Shown: positions 1 through 6,994 of the stretch, in pieces
Layout: each line of letters opens with the position of its first letter
Numbering within the stretch: position 1 is the first letter of the stretch
NCBI GenBank assembly: GCA_964501065.1
Contig: CAZCRF010000039.1
Span: 1-23,447 of the forward strand
Origin: Hallerella sp964501065
Lineage (GTDB): Bacteria > Fibrobacterota > Fibrobacteria > Fibrobacterales > Fibrobacteraceae
Length of the DNA: 23,447 nt
Reading direction: 5' to 3'
Position numbers and translations under genes: made by a program
The notes under the pieces: generated by a model
The model's input: the letters and a program-made list of their open reading frames with translations, nothing else
Database searches by the model: none
Told to the model about the DNA's origin: nothing

Positions 1-93
1 GCGCATTGTGCATTAGACCGATGTTCTTGCCGCTTCAGCGGCTTAGAACAACGAGCCTAAGGCCACGTTTAAGTTCAACTAGAACTGTTTTTC

Positions 94-175
94 GTTGACA
101 CGAGCCGTGTCCGCTGCACGGTTCGTGCTGACGCCCTTTTCCTCGCGCAAGCCTCACTTTCCCTAATCCCTGTTG
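94..175 (+). repeat. Dispersed intergenic repeat A, copy 1, with an inverted half-copy
   Basis: The segment 116-175 carries a motif built around GCACGGTTCGTGCTGACGCC followed by a pyrimidine-rich stretch and CGCAAGCCTCAC. It recurs at 1058-1096 and 1151-1198, more weakly at 953-989, and as the reverse complement at 21102-21148. Just upstream, 94-109 is an imperfect inverted copy of 117-132 (12 of 16 positions match), so this copy could fold into a hairpin. It lies in DNA without a convincing gene. Confidence 0.7.
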
Positions 176-208
176 TTCGGAGAATGTGCGATGAGGCGCA
201 GCCGCTAA

Positions 209-318
209 CGCCAAAGGCGTTAATCTCGTAACAGCAAAGGGATGCTTCGCTCCTGCCATTCGGCAGGCGGGTCGCTCAGCACGACGAAGCTCCCTTTCTC
301 AATCAACTAACTTCTAAC
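209..318 (+). repeat. About 105-bp direct repeat, copy 1
   Basis: This stretch is nearly identical to 817-926, offset by 608 bp. Both begin with CCAAAGGCGT, pass through AGCAAAGGGATGCTTCGCTC, and end in CTCCCTTTCTCA followed by a TCAACTAAC run. A few substitutions separate the copies. It is intergenic and I see no coding potential specific to it. Parts of the same composite sequence occur in inverse orientation near 23240-23290. Confidence 0.85.
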
Positions 319-424
319 CACTAATCCCTATTCCCTATTCCCTATTCAGTTCGGTTCAACGCCCACTTGGGCGCCATCGAAGCCCTTTTGGGGACGGATT
401 CCACATTCTCGCGACAAATCCGCC

Positions 425-736
425 TTGGAAGTCCTAAAAACAGACTCAAATGCGGCGCAAACATTCGCAAACTCCCCAAAAATGGATTTGGACGCGGCGC
501 AAACGTTTGTAAACGTCCCGAAAACAGACTCAAATGCGGCGCAAACGTTTGTAAACGTCCTAAAAACAGACTCAAATGCGGCGCAAACGTTTGTAAACGT
601 CCTAAAAACAGACTCAAATGCGGCGCAAACGTTTGTAAACGTCCCGAAAACAGACTCAAATGCGGCGCAAATGTTTGTAAACGTCCCGAAAACGGATTCG
701 AACGAGCCGTTGCCGCAACTGGAAGTTTCGCTCTAG
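425..736 (+). CDS. Possible small repeat protein (14-residue repeats), uncertain
   Basis: I do not recognise this gene. The frame encodes about 103 residues from a TTG at 425, and is open upstream to 311. Residues 5-88 are six 14-residue units of the form KTDSNAAQTFVNVP, followed by a partial seventh (KTDSN) and a short acidic end. No signal peptide, membrane segment or clear ribosome binding site is visible. In favour of coding, differences between DNA copies fall mostly at third codon positions of this frame: in the partial copy at 689-703 four changes leave KTDSN unaltered. Against it, the unit length is a multiple of three, so other frames are open too (367-918 plus, 342-659 minus), and no good start is visible. 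It may instead be a non-coding array. Confidence 0.3.
   Translation: MEVLKTDSNAAQTFANSPKMDLDAAQTFVNVPKTDSNAAQTFVNVLKTDSNAAQTFVNVLKTDSNAAQTFVNVPKTDSNAAQMFVNVPKTDSNEPLPQLEVSL
437..703 (+). repeat. 42-bp tandem repeat array (six full units plus a partial)
   Basis: Units start at 437, 479, 521, 563, 605 and 647, with a degenerate partial at 689; the period is exactly 42 bp. Units 2-5 each contain the perfect 10-bp palindrome CAAACGTTTG (500-509, 542-551, 584-593, 626-635), overlapping a second inverted repeat, ACGTTTGTAAACGT. The first unit and the last partial unit are the most diverged. There are no unique spacers between units, so it is not a CRISPR array. Confidence 0.95.
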
Positions 737-767
737 CCTTGCGGCCCGCTCAACACGACACAGCAAC

Positions 768-926
768 GTCGTCATTCTGCGCCGAACAACGTCACTCTGC
801 ACTTGCTAACGTCATTCGCCAAAGGCGTCAATCTCGCTACAGCAAAGGGATGCTTCGCTCCTGCCATTCGGCAGGCGGGTCGCTCAGCACGACGAAGCTC
901 CCTTTCTCAGTCAACTAACCACTAAC
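768..926 (-). repeat. Composite dispersed repeat (AATGAC-type), inverse orientation, including copy 2 of the 105-bp repeat
   Basis: Read on the minus strand this segment contains GCAGAATGAC, then TTAGCAAGTGCAGAGTGACG, then GAGCGAAGCATCCCTTTGC. Closely similar pieces occur on the plus strand at 23218-23393. The 817-926 part is the second copy of the direct repeat at 209-318. It lies in intergenic DNA and shows no convincing open frame of its own. Confidence 0.75.
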
Positions 927-942
927 TCCTAATTGCTAACCC

Positions 943-1265
943 CTATCCAGCCCGGTTCAACGCCCTCTCATGCGCAACCTCACTTTTCGCCAAGCTCCAA
1001 GCGAAAATTCACCGCCGTGCTTGATGTGGAGCTTTTCCCTGGCGGGATTTCGCCGCCGCGCAGTTCGTGTTGATGCCCTCTCTTGCGTAAGCCTTGCTAT
1101 CCAAAAGGAAACGGCGCGTCCCGCGTCGTGACGGTTCTCCTCCGAAGTCCGCACGGTTCGTGCTGACGCCTTTTTCCTCGCGCAAGCCCCACTTCCCACT
1201 AACCACTAACTTCTAACCACTAACTTCTCATTCCTAACTCCTCATTCCCAACTCCTGACCCCTAG
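943..1265 (+). repeat. Further copies of repeat A and CTAACC-type low-complexity runs
   Basis: The motif ATCCAGCCCGGTT at 945-957 recurs inverted at 20979-20992. Repeat A is present as a degenerate copy at 953-989 and as clearer copies at 1058-1096 and 1151-1198. The stretch 1195-1265 is a run of CTAACCACTAACTTC-like pyrimidine-rich words, also seen at 300-345 and 905-945, and as its reverse complement at 23125-23195. I see no gene in 737-1362. Confidence 0.7.
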
Positions 1266-1282
1266 CCCCAGAAAACTCCCCG

Positions 1283-1296
1283 TTGTCCAAGGACAA
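1283..1296. promoter_or_regulatory. Small inverted repeat upstream of the lyase gene
   Basis: TTGTCC-AA-GGACAA is an inverted repeat with 6-bp arms, 67 bp before the lyase start codon. It is placed like an operator, but no well-spaced -35/-10 pair was found around it. A site this short can occur by chance. Confidence 0.25.
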
Positions 1297-1362
1297 TGGT
1301 ATTCTTCCCGGATACTCCAAAATGGAACATTTCCGACCTATTTTAAGCCAAAAGGAGATTCT

Positions 1363-4188
1363 ATGAAGCGGTTGGGATTGGTCTTGCTTTTTTCGATGTT
1401 GCTCGTTTCCGGGGCGAATGCCGCGCGGCAAATGGAGCGTCTAGACCGTGGCTTGGTGGCAATCAAGGTCGACGGCGGCGTTTACCTGAGTTGGCGGCTG
1501 TTCGGCACGGACGCTTCGACGACATCGTTCAATTTGTATCGGGACGGGACTCTTGTCAACTCTTCCCCAATATCGGGAGCGACGAACTACACGGATGCTT
1601 CGGGGACGGCTTCCTCGAAATACGAAGTCCGCCCGGTGGAAAACGGAGTCGAAAAGTCTGCGGACAAGAGCGTTTCCGTCTGGGCGTCCCAACAGCTTGT
1701 CATCAACTTGGACAGGCCCGCTGGCGGTTCGAATGCGAGCGGCAGCTACACTTATTCCCCGAACGACATTGCGGTGGGCGATTTGGACGGCGACGGCGAA
1801 TACGAGTTGGTGCTCAAATGGGATCCTTCGAATTCCAAGGACAACTCCCAAAAAGGCTATACGGGGAACGTCTTCGTCGACGCCTACAAGCTCGACGGGA
1901 CAAAGCTCTGGCGGATTGACTTGGGCGTGAACATCCGGGCGGGGGCGCATTACACGCAGATTCTCGTCGGCGATTACGATTCGGACGGTTATGCGGAAGT
2001 TGCGATGAAGACCGCCCCCGGCACCAAGGACGGCCTTGGCAATTACATCAGCAAGGGGGCTGCCGCCGGGGAAACGGGGCACACGACCGACTACCGCAAC
2101 TCGAGCGGCTACGTCTTGAGCGGAAACGAATACCTGACGATTTTCAACGGTCAGACGGGCGCGGAAATGGCGACTGTCGCCTACAACCCCTCGCGCGGAA
2201 CGGTCAAAAGCTGGGGAGACAGCTATGGGAACCGCGTGGACCGCTTTCTCGCGACGAACGCTTACCTCGACGGGACAAAGCCCAGCATGGTGTTTCAGCG
2301 CGGGTACTACACCCGGATGGCGGTGACCGCTTATGATTGGGACGGTACGAACTTGACCCAGCGTTGGTATTACAATGCGGCGACCAGCGGCTCGGAATGT
2401 TACGGGCAGGGGAATCACAACGTTTCCGCCGGCGACGTCGACGGCGACGGCTTCGACGAAATCATCGAAGGGAACTGCGCCATCGACCATGACGGCAAAT
2501 TCATGTACCGCGTGGGGCTTGGGCACGGTGACGCGATGCACCTCGGGGACTTGGACCCGGACAACGCCGGCTTGGAAGTCTGGCAGGTTCATGAAGACAA
2601 GCCCTACGGCTACGAATTGCACGATGCAAGAACCGGGACGAGGCTTTGGTACGAAACGAGCTCGGAAGACAACGGGCGCGGAGTCGCGGGCGATGTCGAT
2701 TCCACGAGCCGCGGACATGAAATGTGGTCGGCGGCGAACTGGAACACCTATTCCGCACAAGGGAAAATCCTTTCGTCTTCGCGTCCGGCTTACAACTTCC
2801 GCATTTACTGGGACGGCGACCGCTTGGACGAACTGCTCGACAACACGACCATTTCCAAGTGGAACTCCTCGACGGGGAAAAGTGTTACCCTCGTCTCCTT
2901 GGAGGGCAATTCCTGCAATACGACGAAGGCGACCCCGAACATCTCCGCGGACCTTATCGGTGATTGGCGCGAAGAGGTGATTTTGCACGACGGGGAATCG
3001 AAGCTCTACCTTTACACGACGACGATCCCGACGTCGAAGCGGATGTACACGCTGATGCACGACCCGGTTTACCGCTTGGGGATTTCGTGGCAGAACACAG
3101 CCTACAACCAGCCGCCGCATCTCGGATTCTGGCTCGGGAACGACCGGGACACGGTCCCCACTCCGGACATTGAACTTGTCGGGGAAGTGCATGCGCCTTC
3201 CTTGGTGAAAAACGGCGCGGGTTCCTCCAGCCAGCGGATTCTTTTGGGCGATTCCATCGTGCCGTTCGCTTATGCCTACAATTACTGCACGGGCGTGGAA
3301 TATTCGGGGTTCCCGGACGGTTTGCAGTTGAGCGTTTCGGGCGGCAAGTTGAATATCTCCGGGACGCCTTCCTCCGCGGGGAGCTTCCCCTTCACCGTGA
3401 CGACAGTCGGAGGGGAAGGGGACGCAGTGAAGAAATCGGGTACGATTCTAGTCTTGGAAACGGCGCAGACTTCGAAAACGGGAGAAATCCTGTCGTTTGT
3501 GAATGCGGCCTACCCGGAAGACGGCTTTGGGACTTATGAAGACAAGAACGCGGGCTGGATCGACAGCGGCTACTACAACTTCACGAACGACCTTTCGAGC
3601 TTCGGCGAGTGGCGGCTCACGTCCGAAAAAGTCGAAGGCGCGGCGAATCTCACCTTCCGCTTTGCAAACGGTGGCGCGTCCGCCCGGAGCATGAACTTCG
3701 TCTGGAACGATTCGACTGTCGGCGTGGTGACGTTCCCGTCGACATCCGCGTGGACGGCTTATGATTCGGTGACCGTCCCCGTCACGCTGAAGAGAGGCTT
3801 GAACACCCTCGGGCTTTATTCGATGACTTCCGACGGCGGCCCCAATCTGGATGAATTCGAATTCGACGTGGAAGGCGTCCGCCTTTGGGCGGAAGCGGAC
3901 ACGGCTTTGGCTTTTGAGGGGCAGGAACCGTCGGAAGGAATCTCTCGGCCGTCCTCGTTGAATGCCCATGCCTTCTTGGAGGCTTCCCGGAACGGCATCT
4001 TTTACAGCACGCCTTCCCGCGCGAAACTTTTCGTCTTCGACATGAACGGTGTCGTCGTCTTGAAAAAGGGCGTCGAGAAGAGCGGAATCGTCACCGAGGA
4101 ATGGGACGCTCTCCCCGCCGGTCGCTATACGGTGGGCATCCGCCGAGGCGGCGAGTTCCTGGTCAAGACTTCCGCTTACAAGCATTGA
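1363..4188 (+). CDS. Secreted rhamnogalacturonan lyase, polysaccharide lyase family 11, with CBM35-like and sorting domains
   Basis: This enzyme should cleave the rhamnogalacturonan I backbone of pectin by beta-elimination outside the cell. Residues 1-20 are a signal peptide with a likely cut after GANA. Residues about 21-607 match the PL11 beta-propeller: there are repeated calcium-binding-type loops DLDGDGE (140-146), DYDSDG (204-209), DVDGDG (358-363) and DLDPDN (396-401), plus GDWREEV near 533. Residues about 611-700 look like an Ig-like linker domain, 707-843 like a family-35 carbohydrate-binding module, and 867-941 like a type IX secretion C-terminal sorting domain (LFVFDMNG, then LPAGRYTVGI). 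At 941 residues it is longer than a bare PL11 enzyme because of these appended domains. The AAGGAG at 1352-1357 fits the chosen ATG. It has no operon partner in the window. Family assignment is confident; type IX export is inference. Confidence 0.93.
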   Translation: MKRLGLVLLFSMLLVSGANAARQMERLDRGLVAIKVDGGVYLSWRLFGTDASTTSFNLYRDGTLVNSSPISGATNYTDASGTASSKYEVRPVENGVEKSADKSVSVWASQQLVINLDRPAGGSNASGSYTYSPNDIAVGDLDGDGEYELVLKWDPSNSKDNSQKGYTGNVFVDAYKLDGTKLWRIDLGVNIRAGAHYTQILVGDYDSDGYAEVAMKTAPGTKDGLGNYISKGAAAGETGHTTDYRNSSGYVLSGNEYLTIFNGQTGAEMATVAYNPSRGTVKSWGDSYGNRVDRFLATNAYLDGTKPSMVFQRGYYTRMAVTAYDWDGTNLTQRWYYNAATSGSECYGQGNHNVSAGDVDGDGFDEIIEGNCAIDHDGKFMYRVGLGHGDAMHLGDLDPDNAGLEVWQVHEDKPYGYELHDARTGTRLWYETSSEDNGRGVAGDVDSTSRGHEMWSAANWNTYSAQGKILSSSRPAYNFRIYWDGDRLDELLDNTTISKWNSSTGKSVTLVSLEGNSCNTTKATPNISADLIGDWREEVILHDGESKLYLYTTTIPTSKRMYTLMHDPVYRLGISWQNTAYNQPPHLGFWLGNDRDTVPTPDIELVGEVHAPSLVKNGAGSSSQRILLGDSIVPFAYAYNYCTGVEYSGFPDGLQLSVSGGKLNISGTPSSAGSFPFTVTTVGGEGDAVKKSGTILVLETAQTSKTGEILSFVNAAYPEDGFGTYEDKNAGWIDSGYYNFTNDLSSFGEWRLTSEKVEGAANLTFRFANGGASARSMNFVWNDSTVGVVTFPSTSAWTAYDSVTVPVTLKRGLNTLGLYSMTSDGGPNLDEFEFDVEGVRLWAEADTALAFEGQEPSEGISRPSSLNAHAFLEASRNGIFYSTPSRAKLFVFDMNGVVVLKKGVEKSGIVTEEWDALPAGRYTVGIRRGGEFLVKTSAYKH

Positions 4189-4207
4189 TCCAACCGACAA
4201 CACATCC

Positions 4208-4240
4208 AAGACGCTCCCGGAATCGGGGGCGTCTTGCTTT
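4208..4240 (+). terminator. Intrinsic-type terminator after the lyase gene
   Basis: An 11-bp stem with one G-T pair (arms 4208-4218 and 4225-4235, loop GGAATC) lies 20 bp after the lyase stop and is followed by GCTTT. The U-tract is short, so it may be a weak terminator. It separates the lyase from the next transcript. Confidence 0.7.
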
Positions 4241-4298
4241 GACGGGGAAAACGAGATGTGATGTTCGTCACGATTTAATGAAAATTTTCGAGACTCCC

Positions 4299-4327
4299 TT
4301 GACAGGTTTAATTCAAAAGTCTATCTT
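4299..4327 (+). promoter_or_regulatory. Sigma70-type promoter upstream of the AAA+ gene
   Basis: TTGACA at 4299-4304 and TATCTT at 4322-4327 are separated by exactly 17 bp. This is the best consensus-like promoter in the window. The predicted start of transcription is near 4334, leaving a leader of about 330 nt before the AAA+ start codon at 4663. Confidence 0.6.
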
Positions 4328-4341
4328 TAAGAGACTTTTGA
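4313..4341. promoter_or_regulatory. Operator-like perfect inverted repeat over the -10 box
   Basis: The arms TCAAAAGTCT (4313-4322) and AGACTTTTGA (4332-4341) are perfect 10-bp complements with a 9-bp centre. They span the predicted -10 box and transcription start, the classic position for a repressor site. Most of the left arm lies upstream of the predicted start, so the repeat would act as DNA rather than as an RNA hairpin. Confidence 0.5.
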
Positions 4342-4587
4342 GAAATGATATTTTGAATTTTTGTGTTGTAGGGATGCCTTCTGGGGTGGTTTTTGGCCTT
4401 TGTCGTCCCATCTTTCTCCCATTTCGCGGGGTTCTTATGTAGCGGCCGCTTGGGGCACGCTCCGGGCAGGCGCGATTCGAATGAACTCGACGTCCTTCCG
4501 GTGAGCTGCGCGTGAAAAATCTGCGGTCGGGCTTTCGAAGGAAAAGGCCGACTTGAAAGCGAGCCGAAATTGAATCCCATTTTACCG
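4342..4587 (+). other. Leader region without a recognised gene
   Basis: These 246 bp lie between the predicted promoter and the AAA+ gene. The first part is AT-rich and then pyrimidine-rich; from about 4440 it becomes GC-rich. A hairpin with arms 4526-4536 and 4542-4552 (9 of 11 pairs) is visible, without a following U-tract on the plus strand. I could not match it to tRNA, tmRNA, signal-recognition RNA or RNase P RNA. It could be an untranslated leader or an unknown small RNA. Confidence 0.3.
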
Positions 4588-4613
4588 GACAATTTGTTTT
4601 GACGAAAATTGTC
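4588..4613. promoter_or_regulatory. Second inverted repeat before the AAA+ gene
   Basis: The arms GACAATTT (4588-4595) and AAATTGTC (4606-4613) are perfect complements with a 10-bp centre that contains TTGACG (4599-4604), a -35-like hexamer. It could be a second operator or a leader hairpin. No well-spaced -10 accompanies the hexamer. Confidence 0.35.
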
Positions 4614-4649
4614 ATAAAAACAAGTGTATTTCATAAAAACAAGTGTATT
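4612..4649 (+). repeat. Perfect 19-bp tandem duplication next to the ribosome binding site
   Basis: TCATAAAAACAAGTGTATT occurs twice, back to back, at 4612-4630 and 4631-4649. The second copy ends just before GAAGGAATTCAG and the ATG at 4663. It moves the ribosome binding site away from the upstream inverted repeat by 19 bp. Confidence 0.9.
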
Positions 4650-4662
4650 TGAAGGAATTCAG

Positions 4663-6951
4663 ATGAATCCAGAATATTTCAAGAACGTGGCTGAAGAAAT
4701 CGAAAAGAGTTCCGATGAGGAGAAGAACGTGTCCGAGGGGGTCTCGTTCATTCGCATGAAAAAGTGCGAATACCTGGCGCGCTTCATCAAAAATGGCCTG
4801 AATGTTTGGAGTGGTAAAAAAATGTATCACTTCATGGATGCTTCTGACCGGAACTCCTTTGCTCAAGAAATGATAGAACTGTATGGTATGGGCGACAATT
4901 CCCGTGTCGGGGGAAAAAGGAAAATTTCGCATCGCAAACTCTTGGACGTCCTCGATGACTCCGGGAATTATTCTTATGACGAATTGATGGAAATGTTCCG
5001 TGATTGCGCTGATGTGGATGGGTTGATGGACTTTGGTGGGCGTTTTAGGAAAAAGGCTTTGGAATTCTGTTTGAAAACGTTGCGGAAGGACTTTTCTCCG
5101 GCCGCCGTGGGAGGCATTTCGCGCGTGGAGACGCTTCAGCGGGATTTGAACCTTTCCGATGACGAAGTGCAAATCTTGCTCTTTTTGTGGATTGGCGGTA
5201 TGCTGGAGCTGGAGTCTGATTTCAATGAAGACGCGGATTGTGAATACGTCTGTTCTGTGGCGACGGGGATTCCGTTGAAGAATGTTTACCGGATTCTTTC
5301 CCCAGAGGCAGCGTTGAAAAAGCTGTATCTGGTGTTGCCGAAAGAAAGCCCCCGGCGACGTTTTGATTTGCTCGAGGAAGTCTCCGGAGATGTTCAACGG
5401 TATCTGTGCGGCATCGGTACGGAAATCAGTTTGAAAGGATTTCGCCAGTCCGCTCCGGCGAAGGTCTCCTTTGAACAGTTGCAAGGCGAAAATTTCCGGG
5501 CGCAAATCGCCTTGTCCTTGATTCAGAATCATAAGGGCGACCGCTCGCTGAACATCCTTTTTTACGGCAAGGAAGGAACGGGAAAGACGGAGCTTTCCCG
5601 GGCGATGGCCGAAAAACTCGGAAAGCCCCTGTGGGAGGTGGATTTGAATTCGGAGGAGGATTTGAATCCATCGGCGGAGGGTTTGGAAACTCACTTGAAT
5701 ATCAAAGAGTCAATGCTGCAGAGGCGTTTGCGCTCCTTGAAACTCGCGGATTGGCAATGCCGTCGGGTGCCGGGAATCATCTTGGTGGATGAAGCGGACT
5801 TGATTTTGAATGAGCTTGAAAAGGGCGCGTTGAACAATCTTTTGGAAGAAATCCATTCGCCGATTATCTGGATTACGAATTCGACATCTTTTATCGAAGA
5901 CAGCACGCTTCGCCGGTTTGACTACTCCATGAGTTTCAAATCCCTTTGCCAACGGGAGCGGGAGAGCGTCCTGGACTCCGTCTTGAAGGAGAACCGGGCG
6001 GAGAACTTGTTCACGCCGAAGGAAAAACGGCAAATTGCCGAGAAATTCCAGGTGGCCGCCGGTCCGATGACTTTTGCCGTGCAAAACGTCAAGAGCTTGC
6101 TCGCTGCGGATTCGAGCTCGTCCCGACCGCAATTTTCCGCCTTCGAGATGATGAATCTGTTCCTCGAGGCGAATGCGACCTTGATGGGGACGGATTGCAA
6201 ATCCTTTAGGGAGAGGGAGTCCCGTGCACCGGACTATTCCCTCGACGGCTTGAACATCGGCGGGTCCGTCGACGAAATCTTGGAAGTGGCGGCGAAATTC
6301 AACCAAGTCTGGGATTCCATGGACGAAAAGTCTCCGCCCAATGCGCTGAACATTTTGCTCTACGGCCCTCCGGGGACGGGGAAGACGGAATTTGCGCGTT
6401 ACCTTTCGCGCCATCTCGGACGCGACCTGATTATCCGGCGGGCGAGCGATTTGCTCGACGCCTTTGTCGGGGAAACGGAAAAGAAGATCCGCGCGGCTTT
6501 CCGCGAGGCGGACAAGAACAAGTCCATCCTCTTCTTGGATGAAGCGGACAGCTTTTTGCAGGACCGTTCTTTCGCGACGCAAGGGTGGATGGTCACCAAA
6601 GTGAACGAAGCGCTCACCCAGATGGAGAACTTCCGGGGAATCTTCATCGCCGCGACGAACTTTTACGAAACTCTGGACAAGGCTTCCCTGCGCCGGTTCG
6701 CGTTCAAGTTGAAGCTCGACTACTTGAAGCCCGAGGGAATTCGGAAGATTTGGAGCGCCTTTTTCCCGGACTTCGCCTGCCCGGAAGCCGTGGTGCGTCT
6801 CCCGATGACCACGCCCGGGGATTTCAACGCCGTCAACGGAAGGGTACGCTTCTTGCCGAAGGAATCCCTGACGGCGGAACGCTTGGCGGCGGAGTTGCAG
6901 AGGGAAGTGGAGGCGAAGGATGTCCACGGCGGTCGTCGGATAGGATTCTAG
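4663..6951 (+). CDS. Tandem AAA+ ATPase of unknown role
   Basis: This 762-residue protein has two AAA+ modules after an N-terminal region of about 280 residues that I do not recognise. Module 1 has Walker A GKEGTGKT (302-309), Walker B ILVDEAD (373-379), a sensor-type Asn at 406 and LRRFD (416-420). Module 2 has Walker A GPPGTGKT (568-575), Walker B LFLDEAD (623-629), sensor-type ATN (664-666) and LRRF (676-679). Both modules appear catalytically intact. No signal peptide or membrane segment is seen, so it should be cytoplasmic, probably a ring-forming remodelling ATPase. An in-frame GTG at 4624 would lengthen it, but AAGGA at 4652-4656 supports the ATG at 4663. The N-terminal half is AT-richer than the C-terminal half (23 of 60 GC at 4801-4860 against 33 of 60 at 6541-6600). 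It lies upstream of recC but is separated from it by a hairpin. No partner or substrate can be read from the sequence. Confidence 0.85.
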   Translation: MNPEYFKNVAEEIEKSSDEEKNVSEGVSFIRMKKCEYLARFIKNGLNVWSGKKMYHFMDASDRNSFAQEMIELYGMGDNSRVGGKRKISHRKLLDVLDDSGNYSYDELMEMFRDCADVDGLMDFGGRFRKKALEFCLKTLRKDFSPAAVGGISRVETLQRDLNLSDDEVQILLFLWIGGMLELESDFNEDADCEYVCSVATGIPLKNVYRILSPEAALKKLYLVLPKESPRRRFDLLEEVSGDVQRYLCGIGTEISLKGFRQSAPAKVSFEQLQGENFRAQIALSLIQNHKGDRSLNILFYGKEGTGKTELSRAMAEKLGKPLWEVDLNSEEDLNPSAEGLETHLNIKESMLQRRLRSLKLADWQCRRVPGIILVDEADLILNELEKGALNNLLEEIHSPIIWITNSTSFIEDSTLRRFDYSMSFKSLCQRERESVLDSVLKENRAENLFTPKEKRQIAEKFQVAAGPMTFAVQNVKSLLAADSSSSRPQFSAFEMMNLFLEANATLMGTDCKSFRERESRAPDYSLDGLNIGGSVDEILEVAAKFNQVWDSMDEKSPPNALNILLYGPPGTGKTEFARYLSRHLGRDLIIRRASDLLDAFVGETEKKIRAAFREADKNKSILFLDEADSFLQDRSFATQGWMVTKVNEALTQMENFRGIFIAATNFYETLDKASLRRFAFKLKLDYLKPEGIRKIWSAFFPDFACPEAVVRLPMTTPGDFNAVNGRVRFLPKESLTAERLAAELQREVEAKDVHGGRRIGF

Positions 6952-6963
6952 GGGAGAGAAAAG

Positions 6964-6989
6964 GGAACGGGCGGATTTCCGCCCGTTCC
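6964..6989 (+). terminator. Strong hairpin between the AAA+ gene and recC
   Basis: The arms GGAACGGGCGG (6964-6974) and CCGCCCGTTCC (6979-6989) form a perfect 11-bp stem with an ATTT loop, 12 bp after the AAA+ stop. No U-tract follows on the plus strand, so it may pause, partly terminate or protect a 3' end rather than terminate fully. Confidence 0.5.
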
Positions 6990-6994
6990 GAAAG

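Noticed and set aside
437..703. CRISPR array
   Set aside because: The 42-bp units are contiguous with no unique spacers, and no cas gene is in the window.
957..1199. Small minus-strand proteins of 65-80 residues in the left gap
   Set aside because: They are Arg/Ala-rich readings of repeat A copies with no start signals.
1441..3192. A 583-residue open frame opposite the lyase gene
   Set aside because: Antisense shadow: no start signal, Arg/Val-rich random-looking sequence, and the plus-strand PL11 domain is unmistakable.
4374..4442. A 22-residue leader peptide in the AAA+ leader
   Set aside because: There is an ATG and a stop, but the purine-rich bases before it are too close to be a ribosome binding site and the residues show no regulatory codon run.
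4440..4560. A tRNA, tmRNA, SRP or RNase P RNA in the GC-rich part of the leader
   Set aside because: I could not find a cloverleaf, the tmRNA end or the conserved cores of these RNAs; only one imperfect hairpin is present.
4308..4634. Overlapping minus-strand open frames upstream of the AAA+ gene
   Set aside because: Two frames overlap in the same DNA, neither has a ribosome binding site or family signature, and both cross the promoter and inverted repeats.
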